Shown here in pieces: positions 17,672 through 26,779 of a stretch of 64,000 bases of DNA. The DNA comes from Agromyces sp. G08B096 (GTDB lineage Bacteria > Actinomycetota > Actinomycetes > Actinomycetales > Microbacteriaceae), in the NCBI RefSeq assembly GCF_040267705.1, contig NZ_CP158374.1, positions 2,294,001 through 2,358,000 of the forward strand, in the 5' to 3' direction. The notes beneath the pieces were generated by a model. The model was not told the origin of the DNA. It made no database searches and saw only the letters and a program-made list of their open reading frames with translations. Position 1 is the first letter of the stretch. Each line of letters starts with the position of its first letter. Made by a program: the position numbers and the translations under genes.

Positions 17672-18972
17672 CCCTCCTCGGCGCGGGCCGAGGCCGCGGC
17701 CGGGTGACCGCCGGCCGGTGCGGCCCGCAGGCTCCCAGCCTGCCACAGCGAGCGGATGCCCCACCCGGCGAGCAGCACGAGGGCGACGACCTTCGCCGTC
17801 AGCAGGAGCACGAAGCCCGGGTTCGCCACGAGGAGCCAGCCGTACCAGTACGGGTAGATCAGCTGGGTGAAACCGGCGACGAGCCAGGCGAGCACGGCGG
17901 GCACGACGTACCGGCGCGGTCTCGTCGCGAGGCCGAGGATGAGCGGCGCGGCAAGCCACGTGGCGAACTGCGGCGAGCCGACTTTGTTCGCGAGCATGAG
18001 GACGACGACGAGGCTGAGCGCGAGCGGCGCGAGGATCCGTCCGACGCTCGCGCCCCGCCGGACGGCGCGGACGCCGACGAGGACGACGGCGATCGCGGCG
18101 ACGGCCATGACCGGCGTCGTGAGCGAGGCGGCGAGCTCCACACCGGCTCCGCTGATCTGGTAGGTGAGGATGCGCCGGTCGTAGCCGACCTGCACGTCCT
18201 CGGCGCCGGCGACGATCTGCCAGAGCCAGAACACGCCGACCGGCGCCTCCACCTGCAGCCCCCGCCCCGCCTGCTGACCGACGAACCCGAAGACGTTCAG
18301 GCCCGACCCGGCGAGCAGGCACACGGCGACGATGCCGACGCTCAGGGCGACCGCGACGGTGACGACCTCGCGGCGACGGCGGTGCGCGACCACGACGGCC
18401 GCGACGAGCGCTGCCGGCCAGACCTTGACCCAGGCGCCGATCGTGAGCAGGGCCGCTGCGACGCGCGGCCGGCCGAACGCCCAGAGCAGCCCCGCGATGG
18501 CGAGCGGCACCGTGACCGCGTCGATGCGGCCGAGCGCAATCGGGCCGAGGAGGGCGAGGAACGCCAGCCACCACCAGGCGGCGAGCCGGCGGGTCCGGGC
18601 GAGGCGTCGCGGCCCGAGCAGGATCGCGAAGGCCGCCGCGTCGAGCAGCGTCACGAGCGCGAGCCAGGTCTCGGGGTACCAGTCAGCGCCGAAGGCGAGC
18701 GAGGCGGCCATCGGGGCGAATGCGAGGATCGGGTAGACCCACGGCGCGTCGATGCCCATCCGGAGGTAGCCGCGTTCGGCGGCCTGCGCCCAGTTGAGGT
18801 AGACCGACTCGACGTCCCCGAGCGGCCAGCCGGGGCCGCCGAGGTTCAGCGCGATGAGGAGCGCGTGCACGAGCGCGAAGGCGGTCCAGAGCGCGGCACG
18901 GCTGCCGGCGAACCTCCGGAGCGGGCTGCGGCCGGGCTCGGCGGATGCCCCGCTGCCGCCCCCTGTCGTCAT
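17668..18972 (-). CDS. GT87/DUF2029-like polytopic membrane protein (putative mannosyltransferase)
   Basis: A 434-residue protein with about ten hydrophobic helices. An early acidic loop (LGDVESVYLNWAQ, with DV-E near residue 50) fits the GT-C fold of polyprenyl-phosphate-mannose-dependent mannosyltransferases (DUF2029/GT87). KVWPAALVAA in the middle helix is typical of the group. It would add a sugar to a cell-envelope glycan on the outer membrane face. The assignment rests on overall pattern, not on an identified catalytic residue beyond the acidic loop. Start is the ATG at 18972, just before the hydrophilic N-terminus. Coupled by ATGA overlap to the thiamine-binding-like gene, an odd partner. 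Confidence 0.65.
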   Translation of the reverse strand: MTTGGGSGASAEPGRSPLRRFAGSRAALWTAFALVHALLIALNLGGPGWPLGDVESVYLNWAQAAERGYLRMGIDAPWVYPILAFAPMAASLAFGADWYPETWLALVTLLDAAAFAILLGPRRLARTRRLAAWWWLAFLALLGPIALGRIDAVTVPLAIAGLLWAFGRPRVAAALLTIGAWVKVWPAALVAAVVVAHRRRREVVTVAVALSVGIVAVCLLAGSGLNVFGFVGQQAGRGLQVEAPVGVFWLWQIVAGAEDVQVGYDRRILTYQISGAGVELAASLTTPVMAVAAIAVVLVGVRAVRRGASVGRILAPLALSLVVVLMLANKVGSPQFATWLAAPLILGLATRPRRYVVPAVLAWLVAGFTQLIYPYWYGWLLVANPGFVLLLTAKVVALVLLAGWGIRSLWQAGSLRAAPAGGHPAAASARAEEG

Positions 18973-19072
18973 GGCGACGAGCCTAACGCGCGTGTCACAT
19001 TCCGCCATGCTGGGGCGGTCGGGGACCTCACGGGTGGGATGCTGGGCACACCGCACCCACCGTCCGGAGGCC

Positions 19073-19918
19073 ATGATGACCCGTCGCCCGCTCGCCGCCC
19101 TCGCCCTCGCCGCCGTCGCCGCGCTCGGCCTCGCAGGCTGCGCCGCCGGAGGCGGCACGGATGCCGCGCCCTCCGCAGGAGGCGGCGGTGACTACGTCAC
19201 CGAGGGCAAGCTCACGATCGGCACCGGCGAGCCGGCGTACTACCCGTGGGTCATCGACGACGCCCCCGAGTCGGGCGAGGGCTTCGAGCCGGCCGTGGCC
19301 TACGCCGTCGCCGAGCAGCTGGGCTTCGCGGAGGACGATGTCGTCTGGGTTCGCACGACGTTCGACCAGGCGATCGCGCCCGGCCCGAAGGACTTCGACC
19401 TGAACCTCCAGCAGTTCTCGATCACGCCCGAGCGCGAGGAGGCCGTCGACTTCTCCTCGCCGTACTACGAGACGACGCAGGTCGTCATCACGGTCGAGGG
19501 CTCCCCGGCCGCCGATGCGTCCTCGCTGGCCGACCTCAAGCCGCTGCTCGTGGGCGCGCAGACCGGTACGACGAGCCTCGCCGCCATCGAGGACGTCATC
19601 CAGCCCGACGCCGGGGCGCAGGTGTTCAACACCAACGACGACGCGAAGTTCGCGCTGCAGAACGGCCAGGTCGACGCGATCGTCGTCGACCTCCCGACCG
19701 CGTTCTACCTGACGGGCGTCGAGCTCGACGGCGGCATCATCGTCGGCCAGGTCCCGGGCACCGAGGGCGCGGACCGGTTCGGGTTCGTGCTCGCGAAGGA
19801 CTCCCCGCTCACGGCCGACGTCTCGGCCGCCGTGGATGCGCTGCGGGAGGACGGCACGCTCGCCGAGCTCGCCGACCGGTGGCTGGGCGGCGACGACACG
19901 GCGCCCGTGCTCCAGTAG
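19073..19918 (+). CDS. Amino-acid ABC transporter substrate-binding lipoprotein
   Basis: A 281-residue family-3 solute-binding protein. Signal peptide with lipobox LGLAGC ends at about residue 25 and is followed by a Gly/Ser/Ala linker. The binding domain has the family features GFEPAVAYAVAEQLG, FDLNLQQFSITPERE and VDFSSPYYETTQ. It captures a polar amino acid outside the cell for the permease and ATPase encoded downstream. GGAGG lies 3-7 bases before the ATG at 19073; a second ATG follows directly. The ligand cannot be told. It opens the three-gene operon. Confidence 0.92.
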   Translation: MMTRRPLAALALAAVAALGLAGCAAGGGTDAAPSAGGGGDYVTEGKLTIGTGEPAYYPWVIDDAPESGEGFEPAVAYAVAEQLGFAEDDVVWVRTTFDQAIAPGPKDFDLNLQQFSITPEREEAVDFSSPYYETTQVVITVEGSPAADASSLADLKPLLVGAQTGTTSLAAIEDVIQPDAGAQVFNTNDDAKFALQNGQVDAIVVDLPTAFYLTGVELDGGIIVGQVPGTEGADRFGFVLAKDSPLTADVSAAVDALREDGTLAELADRWLGGDDTAPVLQ

Positions 19919-19944
19919 CGCGCGGCACCCGGTACCGTTCCCCT

Positions 19945-20802
19945 GTGACCACCGTCCGCGACCGGCAGCCGAGCGACCTCGAGCTCGAACGCCGCGCGTT
20001 CCGTCGGCGGCGCACGACCCGGTCGGTGCTCGTCAGCGCGCTCAGCACGCTGGTCTTCGCCGTGCTGCTCGTGTGGGCGGTCGGCGGCTCGCCCGGCTGG
20101 GCGAAGGTGCAGCAGTCGTTCTTCGACCCCGAGGTCGCGCTCGCCTCGTTCCCGCGGATCCTCGAAGGGCTGTGGCTGAACCTGCAGGTGCTCGTGTTCG
20201 CAGTGATCGGCGTCGCCGTGCTCGGGCTGCTGCTTGCGACGCTCCGGACGCTCCGCGGCCCGGTGTTCTTCCCGCTGCGTGCACTCGCGGCGGGCTACAC
20301 CGACCTGTTCCGCGGCATCCCGCTCATCATCGTGCTCTACCTCGTCGGCTACGGCGTGCCCGGCCTCGAGTTCTTCGCGCGCATGCCCGCCGCGTTCTGG
20401 GGGGCGATCGCGATCATCCTCGTGTACTCGGCGTACGTCTCCGAGGTGTTCCGCGCCGGCATCGAGGCAGTGCATCCCTCGCAGCGGCTTGCGGCGCGGG
20501 CGCTCGGGCTGACGCACGGCCAGACCATGCGCCGGGTGGTGCTCCCCCAGGCGCTTCGGAACGTCACGCCCGCCCTGATGAACGATTTCGTGGCGATGCA
20601 GAAGGACGTCGGCCTCATCTCGGTGCTCGGCGCCGTGGACGCGGTCCGGGCGGCCCAGATCGAGACGGCGCACTACTTCAACTTCACGCCGTACGTGGTG
20701 GCCGGCTTGCTGTTCGTGCTGCTCGCCTGGCCGACGATCCGGCTCACCGACTGGGTGTCCGCGCGCATGCGCGCCCGCGAACGCGCGGGGAGCATCGTAT
20801 GA
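19945..20802 (+). CDS. Amino-acid ABC transporter permease
   Basis: A 285-residue HisM/GlnP-type permease from a GTG start. It has a basic cytoplasmic N-terminus, about five to six membrane helices, the conserved YTDLFRGIPLIIVLYL segment and the EAA loop (EAVHPSQRLAARALGLTHGQ) that docks with the ATPase. The first 30 residues are Arg-rich. It lies 26 bases after the binding-protein gene and overlaps the ATPase gene by 4 bases (ATGA). It probably works as a homodimer, since only one permease gene is present. Confidence 0.92.
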   Translation: MTTVRDRQPSDLELERRAFRRRRTTRSVLVSALSTLVFAVLLVWAVGGSPGWAKVQQSFFDPEVALASFPRILEGLWLNLQVLVFAVIGVAVLGLLLATLRTLRGPVFFPLRALAAGYTDLFRGIPLIIVLYLVGYGVPGLEFFARMPAAFWGAIAIILVYSAYVSEVFRAGIEAVHPSQRLAARALGLTHGQTMRRVVLPQALRNVTPALMNDFVAMQKDVGLISVLGAVDAVRAAQIETAHYFNFTPYVVAGLLFVLLAWPTIRLTDWVSARMRARERAGSIV

Positions 20803-21533
20803 GCGGCGCGCTGCTCGAGCTCCGCGGCATCCGCAGGGCGTACGGCGAGCACGAGGTGCTGCGGGGCGTCGATCTCGACGTCGGCGCGCACGAAGTCGTG
20901 GCGCTCATCGGGGCCTCCGGTTCCGGCAAATCGACGCTGCTGCGAACCGTGAACCTCCTGGAGCCGATCGACGACGGCATCATCCGCCTCGGCGGCGAGG
21001 ACATCAGCGACCCGCGGGTCGATCCCGATCGCGTCCGGTCGCGGATCGGCGCGGTCTTCCAGGCGTACAACCTCTTCCCCCACCTCTCGGTGCTCGAGAA
21101 CGTCACCCTCGCGGCACGTCTCGTGCACCGGATGCCCCGTCAGCAGGCCGAGGCGGAGGCGCACCGATTGCTCGCCTCGATCGGGCTCGACGGGCTCGCG
21201 GGCGCCTACCCCGACCGCCTTTCGGGCGGCCAGCAGCAGCGGGTGGCCATCGTCCGGGCCGTCCTCACCGGTCCCGAGCTGCTGCTGCTCGACGAGGTCA
21301 CGAGCGCGCTCGACCCCGAGCTCGTCGGCGAGGTGCTGGCCCTCGTCCGATCGCTCGCCGAGCAGGGCACGACCATCCTCATGGCCACGCACGAGATGGC
21401 GTTCGCGCGGGAGGTCGCCGACCGGGTCGTCTTCCTCGACGGCGGCTCGATCGTGGAGGAAGGCCCGGCGCAGGAGGTCCTCACCGACCCGCGCGAGCCC
21501 AGGACCCGCGAGTTCCTCGCCCGGTTCCTCTAG
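20799..21533 (+). CDS. Amino-acid ABC transporter ATP-binding protein
   Basis: A 244-residue GlnQ-type ABC ATPase: Walker A GASGSGKST, Q-loop VFQAYNLFPH, signature LSGGQQQRVAI, Walker B LLLLDEVTSALD and switch HEMAFA. In Walker B the usual EPTS is EVTS, as in many polar amino-acid transporters. It energises uptake of the amino acid bound by the upstream lipoprotein. Translation is coupled to the permease by ATGA overlap. The following gene is convergent, 7 bases away. Confidence 0.94.
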   Translation: MSGALLELRGIRRAYGEHEVLRGVDLDVGAHEVVALIGASGSGKSTLLRTVNLLEPIDDGIIRLGGEDISDPRVDPDRVRSRIGAVFQAYNLFPHLSVLENVTLAARLVHRMPRQQAEAEAHRLLASIGLDGLAGAYPDRLSGGQQQRVAIVRAVLTGPELLLLDEVTSALDPELVGEVLALVRSLAEQGTTILMATHEMAFAREVADRVVFLDGGSIVEEGPAQEVLTDPREPRTREFLARFL

Positions 21534-21540
21534 CGCGGGC

Positions 21541-22389
21541 TCAGCCGAGCAGGGCGCCCACCACCCGGGGCACGGCCTCGGCCACGTCGAGCGCGGTCAC
21601 GGGCCCGCCGCCCGCGGCGGCGCTTGCGAGCCTGGCCGCCTCGCCGTGCACGTACGCGGCCGTCGCCGCGAGGCGGGTGAGGGCCGCGGCATCCGTCGCC
21701 AGCCGCTCGTGATGCGTGGCCGCGAGCGCGCCCAGGATGCCGCCGAGCACGTCGCCGGTGCCGGCGGTCGCGAGCCAGTGCGTCGGCGCCGCCACCGCGA
21801 TGCGCGTGCCCTCGGGGTCGCACACGTAGGTGGTGGCGCCCTTCAGCAGCACGGCCGTGCCGGTCTCGTGCGCGGCGCGCTCCGCCCAGGCGCCCGGGTC
21901 GGCGCGGATCTCCTCGACGCTGGTGTCGACCTCGCGCGTCGCCAGCAGGCGCGCGAGCTCGCCGGCGTGCGGGGTGATCACGGTCGGGCCGGTGTGCGTG
22001 CCGACGAGGTCGAGGCCGCCGGCGTCGAGGACGACCGGCAGCCCGGAGGCGAGCGCGTGCTGCAGGTCGCCCGAGAGCATGAAGGAACGGCGCGACGGGT
22101 CGAGGCCCGAGCCGAGCAGCCACGCCTGCACGCGGCCCGGCTGGGTGACGGTCTCGGGTCGCCGGAGCAGCACGGCTTCGCGCACGGGCCGCGGCCCCGA
22201 GTAGCGCACCATGCCGACGCCCGCCCGGTGCGCGGCCTCGACGCCGAGCACCGCGGCGCCGGGATACTCGATCGAGCCCGTGACGACACCGAGCACACCT
22301 CGCCGGTACTTGTCGTCGTCGGCGGCCGGCCGCCGGATCCATGACGCGGCCTCGGCCGCCGTCCACTGCCCCCATGACGCCTGGTCCAT
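21541..22389 (-). CDS. nnrD: ADP-dependent NAD(P)H-hydrate dehydratase
   Basis: A 282-residue YjeF C-terminal-type carbohydrate kinase-like protein that repairs hydrated NAD(P)H. The motifs are the substrate loop DKYRRGVLGVVTGS, the dinucleotide-associated VVLDAGGLDL, ITPHAGELARLL, VLLKGATTYV, and the catalytic GTGDVLGGILGA with its Asp. Only the dehydratase domain is present; the NnrE epimerase domain found fused in E. coli is absent and not encoded nearby. Start is the ATG at 22389. Convergent with the amino-acid transporter operon. Confidence 0.9.
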   Translation of the reverse strand: MDQASWGQWTAAEAASWIRRPAADDDKYRRGVLGVVTGSIEYPGAAVLGVEAAHRAGVGMVRYSGPRPVREAVLLRRPETVTQPGRVQAWLLGSGLDPSRRSFMLSGDLQHALASGLPVVLDAGGLDLVGTHTGPTVITPHAGELARLLATREVDTSVEEIRADPGAWAERAAHETGTAVLLKGATTYVCDPEGTRIAVAAPTHWLATAGTGDVLGGILGALAATHHERLATDAAALTRLAATAAYVHGEAARLASAAAGGGPVTALDVAEAVPRVVGALLG

Positions 22390-22451
22390 GCACCAACGAT
22401 AGGCCCGGCCGCCGCCCGGCGGCCGGCGTCGCCCGCAGTAGGTTGGAATGG

Positions 22452-23087
22452 ATGACTCCGACACCGCCCTCCCCCATCAGCCTCGCGCCGCGCGTCGTCG
22501 TCTTCGACTACGGCGAGGTGATCTCCCGTTCGCCGAGCGAGGCCGACCGTGCCCTGCTCGTGGCCCGCGCCGGCGTGCCGGCCGAGGCGTTCTGGCCGGC
22601 GTACTGGGCGCATCGCGAGGCGCTCGATCAGGGCACGGCCTCGATCGCGGCGTACTGGCGACGGGTCGGCGCCGATGTCGGCGCCGCGTGGACCGAGCTC
22701 GACATCCACGAGCTGTGGGCGATCGACCACCGCGGCTGGCTGAGCGTCGACCCGGGCACGCTCGCCGTGCTGCACGCGCTCCGCGACGGCGGCACCCGGC
22801 TGGCGCTGCTCTCCAACGCGGGCGCCGACTTCTCCGGCTGGCTGCGCTCGGGCTCGTTCGCGCCATTGTTCGAGCGCGTGTTCGTGAGCGGCGAGCTCGG
22901 CCTCGTGAAGCCCGACGCCGCGATCTACGAGCGCGTCATCGACGAGCTCGGCATCGCGCCGGGCGAGTTCGTCTTCATCGACAACAAGGCCGAGAACGTC
23001 GAGGGCGCGATCGCCGTCGGCGGTGCGGGGCATGTCTTCACCGACGCCGCCGCGCTCGAGGCCTGGCTGCGGGAGCTCGAGTCATGA
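22452..23087 (+). CDS. HAD-family hydrolase
   Basis: A 211-residue haloacid-dehalogenase-like phosphatase. Motif I reads VVFDYGEV (first Asp as nucleophile, though the usual second Asp is Gly), motif II LLSNAG, the motif III Lys is in GLVKPDAAIYE, and motif IV FIDNKAENVEGA. Replacement of D+2 by Gly (DYG) resembles the epoxide-hydrolase-N-terminal/dehalogenase-like group, so phosphatase activity is not assured. The ATG overlaps the next gene's start region: its stop and the following ATG share ATGA, so it is co-translated with the flavin oxidoreductase. Confidence 0.82.
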   Translation: MTPTPPSPISLAPRVVVFDYGEVISRSPSEADRALLVARAGVPAEAFWPAYWAHREALDQGTASIAAYWRRVGADVGAAWTELDIHELWAIDHRGWLSVDPGTLAVLHALRDGGTRLALLSNAGADFSGWLRSGSFAPLFERVFVSGELGLVKPDAAIYERVIDELGIAPGEFVFIDNKAENVEGAIAVGGAGHVFTDAAALEAWLRELES

Positions 23088-24250
23088 GCGCGCCCTCGAC
23101 GGCGGCAGGGGCCGCGCCGGCATCCGCAGCCGACGCCGCGTCCGGTCCGGAGGACACGCCGGCGCTGTTCCGGCCCATCACCATCCGCGGTCTCGAGATC
23201 CGCAACCGCATCTGGGTGCCGCCCCTCTGCCAGTACTCCGTCACCCGGCGCGACGGCGTCCCCCACGACTGGCACCTGGTGCACCTCGGCTCGATGGCGG
23301 CCGGCGGCGCCGGACTCGTGCTGGCGGAAGCGACTGCCGTCTCGCCGGAGGGCCGCATCTCCGACCACGACACCGGCCTGTGGAACGACGAGCAGGCCGA
23401 GGCCTGGGCCCGCATCACACGGTTCATCCGCTCGCAGGGCGCCGCGTCCGGCATCCAGCTCGCCCACGCGGGCCGAAAGGCGTCGGTCTGGCCCGAGCAC
23501 CTCCGCCGGCCGGGGTCGCAGCCGCTCGACGAGGGCGGCTGGACCACGGTCTCGGCCTCCGCCGTCGCGTTCGACGGGCTCCGGGAACCCGTCGCGCTCG
23601 ATGAGGCCGACATCCTGCAGGTGATCGCCGACTTCCGCGCCGCCGCGCGGCGCGCCGTCGACGCGGGCTTCGACGTCGTCGAGGTGCACGCGGCGCACGG
23701 CTACCTCGTGCACCAGTTCCTGTCGCCGCTGTCGAACCGTCGCGACGACCGCTGGGGCGGCCCGCTCGAGCACCGCGCGCGGCTGCTCCTCGAGATCGTG
23801 CGCACCGTGCGTGCCGAGATCGGCGACCGGATGCCGCTCTTCGTGCGCTTCTCCGCGACCGACTGGGTCGAAGGCGGCTGGGACGAGGCGCAGACCTCGA
23901 CCGTTGCGCGCTGGGCCGAGGAGGCCGGCGCCGACTTCTTCGACATCTCCACCGGTGGGCTCGTACGCGACGCCGGCATCCCGGTCGGGCCGGGCTACCA
24001 GGCGCCGTTCGCGGAGTACGTGGGCCGGCACGCCGGCGTGGAGGTGTCGGCCGTCGGCCGCATCACGACGGCCGAACAGGCCGAACAGCTCGTCGCGTCC
24101 GGCGCGGCCGACGCCGTCATGCTCGGCAAGGCGCAGATGCGCGACCCGCACTTCGCGATGCGTGCCGCCCACGAGCTCGGTGCCGGCACGTCGATGTGGC
24201 CCGTGCAGTACCTGCGCGCCCGACCGGAGGTCAACGGCGGCGACTGGTGA
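23084..24250 (+). CDS. Old-yellow-enzyme family NADH:flavin oxidoreductase
   Basis: A 388-residue FMN enzyme of the YqjM/OYE class. It has an Ala-rich N-terminal tail of about 25 residues, then RGLEIRNRIWVPPLCQYS (Cys is the YqjM-type redox-sensing residue), HAGRKAS, VEVHAAHGYLVHQFLSP, FVRFSATDW and the C-terminal barrel AVGRITTAEQA. It reduces activated C=C bonds in enones using NAD(P)H. The physiological substrate is unknown. Co-translated with the preceding HAD gene. Confidence 0.92.
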   Translation: MSAPSTAAGAAPASAADAASGPEDTPALFRPITIRGLEIRNRIWVPPLCQYSVTRRDGVPHDWHLVHLGSMAAGGAGLVLAEATAVSPEGRISDHDTGLWNDEQAEAWARITRFIRSQGAASGIQLAHAGRKASVWPEHLRRPGSQPLDEGGWTTVSASAVAFDGLREPVALDEADILQVIADFRAAARRAVDAGFDVVEVHAAHGYLVHQFLSPLSNRRDDRWGGPLEHRARLLLEIVRTVRAEIGDRMPLFVRFSATDWVEGGWDEAQTSTVARWAEEAGADFFDISTGGLVRDAGIPVGPGYQAPFAEYVGRHAGVEVSAVGRITTAEQAEQLVASGAADAVMLGKAQMRDPHFAMRAAHELGAGTSMWPVQYLRARPEVNGGDW

Positions 24251-24289
24251 CGACGGCGGCGCCCAGCGGAGGGGCGCCGCCATCGCGCA

Positions 24290-25327
24290 TCATCCCCGCC
24301 TGGTCGCGTCCTGCACCTCTCCGACGAGCTCCTCGATGATGTCCTCGAGGAAGATCACGCCGGTGGTCGCCCCGTCTTCGTCGAAGGCCCGGGCGACGTG
24401 GGTGCCGAGCCGGCGCATCGTCGCGAGCGCGTCCTCGAGGTCGGTGCCGTCGAAGATCGACACGAGCCGGCGCACGCGCTTCGCGGGCAGCGGGTCATCG
24501 AACTCGTCGTCGTCGAGGTCGATGACGTCCTTCAGGTGCACGTAGCCCTCGGGATCGCCGTCGGCGCCGACGAGCACGTACCGCGAGAACCCGTGCCGGG
24601 CGACCGCGCGCTCGACGTCCGCGGGCGTGGCGCCGGGCGGCAGGCTCACGAGCTCCGCCATCGGCACCGCGACGTCGCGCACGCGCTTCGTGGTGAACTC
24701 GAACGCCGCGGTCAGGGTTCCGCTCGCATCGTCGAGCACGCCCTCGCGGCGCGACTGGTCGACGATGGTCTGCACCTCTTCGAGCGTGAAGGTCGAGGAC
24801 GCCTCCGACTTCGGCTCGACCCGGAAGAGCCGCAGCACGCCGTTCGCGGTGGCGTTCAGGGCGACGATCGCGAACCGGAACACGCGGGCGATCCACACGA
24901 GCGGCGGCGCGAGCAACAGCACCGCCTTGTCGGGCAGCGAGAACGAGAGGTTCTTCGGCACCATCTCGCCGAAGACGACATGCAGGTACGAGACGAGCAC
25001 GAGCGTGATGACGAACGCGATCGTGCCGATGACCTCCTCGGGCCAGCCGGTGAGGTGCAGCGGAATCTCGAGCAGGTGGTGGATCGCCGGCTCCGACACG
25101 TTCAGGATCAGCAGCGAGCAGATCGTGATGCCGAGCTGACTCATCGCGAGCATCAGCGTCGCGTGCTCCATCGCCCAGAGCGCGGTCTTCGCACGTCGGC
25201 TGCCGCGCTCGGCCAGGGGCTCGATCTGCGAGCGCCGCGCGGAGATGACCGCGAACTCGGCGCCGACGAAGAAGGCGTTGCCCGCGAGGAGCACCACGAG
25301 CCAGACGAGGCCCATCCAGTCGCTCAT
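24290..25327 (-). CDS. CNNM/CorC-family membrane protein (DUF21-CBS), second copy
   Basis: A 345-residue protein: an N-terminal DUF21 membrane domain with about four hydrophobic segments to residue 135, then a paired CBS domain (about 200-330; VPMAELVSLPPGATPA, then DLDDDEFDD). There is no C-terminal CorC_HlyC domain, so it is shorter than its neighbour. The family moves or senses Mg2+/Co2+ and is called hemolysin-like in old annotation. Its ATG overlaps the upstream gene's stop (ATGA). The pair may form a hetero-oligomer. Confidence 0.87.
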   Translation of the reverse strand: MSDWMGLVWLVVLLAGNAFFVGAEFAVISARRSQIEPLAERGSRRAKTALWAMEHATLMLAMSQLGITICSLLILNVSEPAIHHLLEIPLHLTGWPEEVIGTIAFVITLVLVSYLHVVFGEMVPKNLSFSLPDKAVLLLAPPLVWIARVFRFAIVALNATANGVLRLFRVEPKSEASSTFTLEEVQTIVDQSRREGVLDDASGTLTAAFEFTTKRVRDVAVPMAELVSLPPGATPADVERAVARHGFSRYVLVGADGDPEGYVHLKDVIDLDDDEFDDPLPAKRVRRLVSIFDGTDLEDALATMRRLGTHVARAFDEDGATTGVIFLEDIIEELVGEVQDATRRG

Positions 25328-26685
25328 CGCTCGTCCTCCCGTCGGCTCGGGACGTCGGCGATCTCGGCCTCGTCCGCCGCCTCGGGCAACGGATCGGGGA
25401 TGAATCTCAGCCGGTCGATCCGTCGTCCGTCGAGGCGCTGCACCACGAGGCGGCCGCCGTCGATCGCCACCTCGTCGCCCACCGCCGCGAGGCGGCCGAG
25501 CGCGCTGGTGACGAATCCGGCGACGGTCTCGTAGTCGCCGTCCTCCGGCACCCGGATCGCGGTGCGATCGAGCAGCTCGTCCGGGCGGAGGATGCCGGGG
25601 AAGCTGACCTGGTCGCCGCGGCGGACGATGCCGGCGCGCGTGCGGTCGTGCTCATCGGCGACCTCGCCCACGAGCTCCTCCACGAGGTCCTCCAGCGTGG
25701 CGACGCCGGCGGTCCCGCCGTACTCGTCGACGACGACGGCCATCTGGAACCCGCGGCCGCGCAGCTCGCCGAGCAGGGTGTCGAGCGTCATGGTCTCCGG
25801 CACCCGGAGCACCTCCGACTGCAGCGCGGACGCGGGCACGTCGGGGCGGCGCTCGCGCGGCACGGCGACGGCCTGCTTCACGTGGACGACGCCGACGACG
25901 TCGTCGAGGTTCTCGTCGTAGACGGGGAACCTGGAGTAGCCCGTCTGCCGGGCCAGCTCGAGGACGGCCTCGGCCGACTCGGCGCGCTGCACGGCCGCGA
26001 GCCGCGGCCGCGGCGTCATGACGTCGGACGCGTCGTGGTCGGCGAAGCGCAGCGTCCGCCCGAGGAGCGTCGCCGTGTCCTGCTCGAGCAGGCCGGCGCT
26101 CGCCGAGCGGCGCACGAGCGAGGACAGTTCCTCCGCCGACCGGGCGCCGGACAGCTCCTCCTTCGGCTCGATGCCGAAGGAGCGCAGGATGCCGTTCGCG
26201 CTGCCGTTGAGCAGGGAGATGGCGGGCCGGAACACCCAGGTGAACCCGGCCTGGAACGGCATCACGAGCTTCGCGGTCTGCCGCGGCAGGGCGAGCGCGA
26301 AGTTCTTCGGCACGAGCTCGCCGATCACCATCGAGAGCAGCGTCGCCACGATCATGGCCGTCGTGGCCCCGACCGGCCGGACGAGCGCCTCGGGCAGCCC
26401 GATCGCGCCGAGCGGTCCGGCGAGGAGCGACGAGATGGCGGGCTCCATCGTGTAGCCCGTGAGCAGCGTCGTCAGCGTGATGCCGAGCTGGGCGCTCGAC
26501 AGGTGCGTCGACGTGATCTTCAACGCGGCGATGGTCATGCCGAGCCGGGTCTCGCCCTTGGCGCGGCGCGACTCGAGGTCGGCGCGGTCGAGATTGACGA
26601 GCGAGAACTCGCTCGCGACGAACAAGCCCGTGCCGATCGTGAGCAGGAGGCCGATGCCGAGCAGGATCCACTCAGACACGCGCAC
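25324..26685 (-). CDS. CNNM/CorC-family membrane protein (DUF21-CBS-CorC), first copy
   Basis: A 453-residue protein with DUF21 membrane domain (about 1-200), CBS pair (about 215-340; [44 protein letters not shown]) and a C-terminal CorC/HlyC domain (about 350-430). It is a full-length member; Mg2+/Co2+ efflux or its control is the family role. The membrane start [19 protein letters not shown] is typical. Arranged as a tandem operon with the shorter paralogue. A GATCGG-rich gap of about 94 bases separates it from guaB1. Confidence 0.89.
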   Translation of the reverse strand: MRVSEWILLGIGLLLTIGTGLFVASEFSLVNLDRADLESRRAKGETRLGMTIAALKITSTHLSSAQLGITLTTLLTGYTMEPAISSLLAGPLGAIGLPEALVRPVGATTAMIVATLLSMVIGELVPKNFALALPRQTAKLVMPFQAGFTWVFRPAISLLNGSANGILRSFGIEPKEELSGARSAEELSSLVRRSASAGLLEQDTATLLGRTLRFADHDASDVMTPRPRLAAVQRAESAEAVLELARQTGYSRFPVYDENLDDVVGVVHVKQAVAVPRERRPDVPASALQSEVLRVPETMTLDTLLGELRGRGFQMAVVVDEYGGTAGVATLEDLVEELVGEVADEHDRTRAGIVRRGDQVSFPGILRPDELLDRTAIRVPEDGDYETVAGFVTSALGRLAAVGDEVAIDGGRLVVQRLDGRRIDRLRFIPDPLPEAADEAEIADVPSRREDER

Positions 26686-26779
26686 CTCCCCGATCGGTCA
26701 CGGGCGGGGGTCTATGGCCGGGTGCGGTCGCAGAGGGAGGATCGTCCATGGTCGACCCAGTATATCGAGGGGCTCCCGC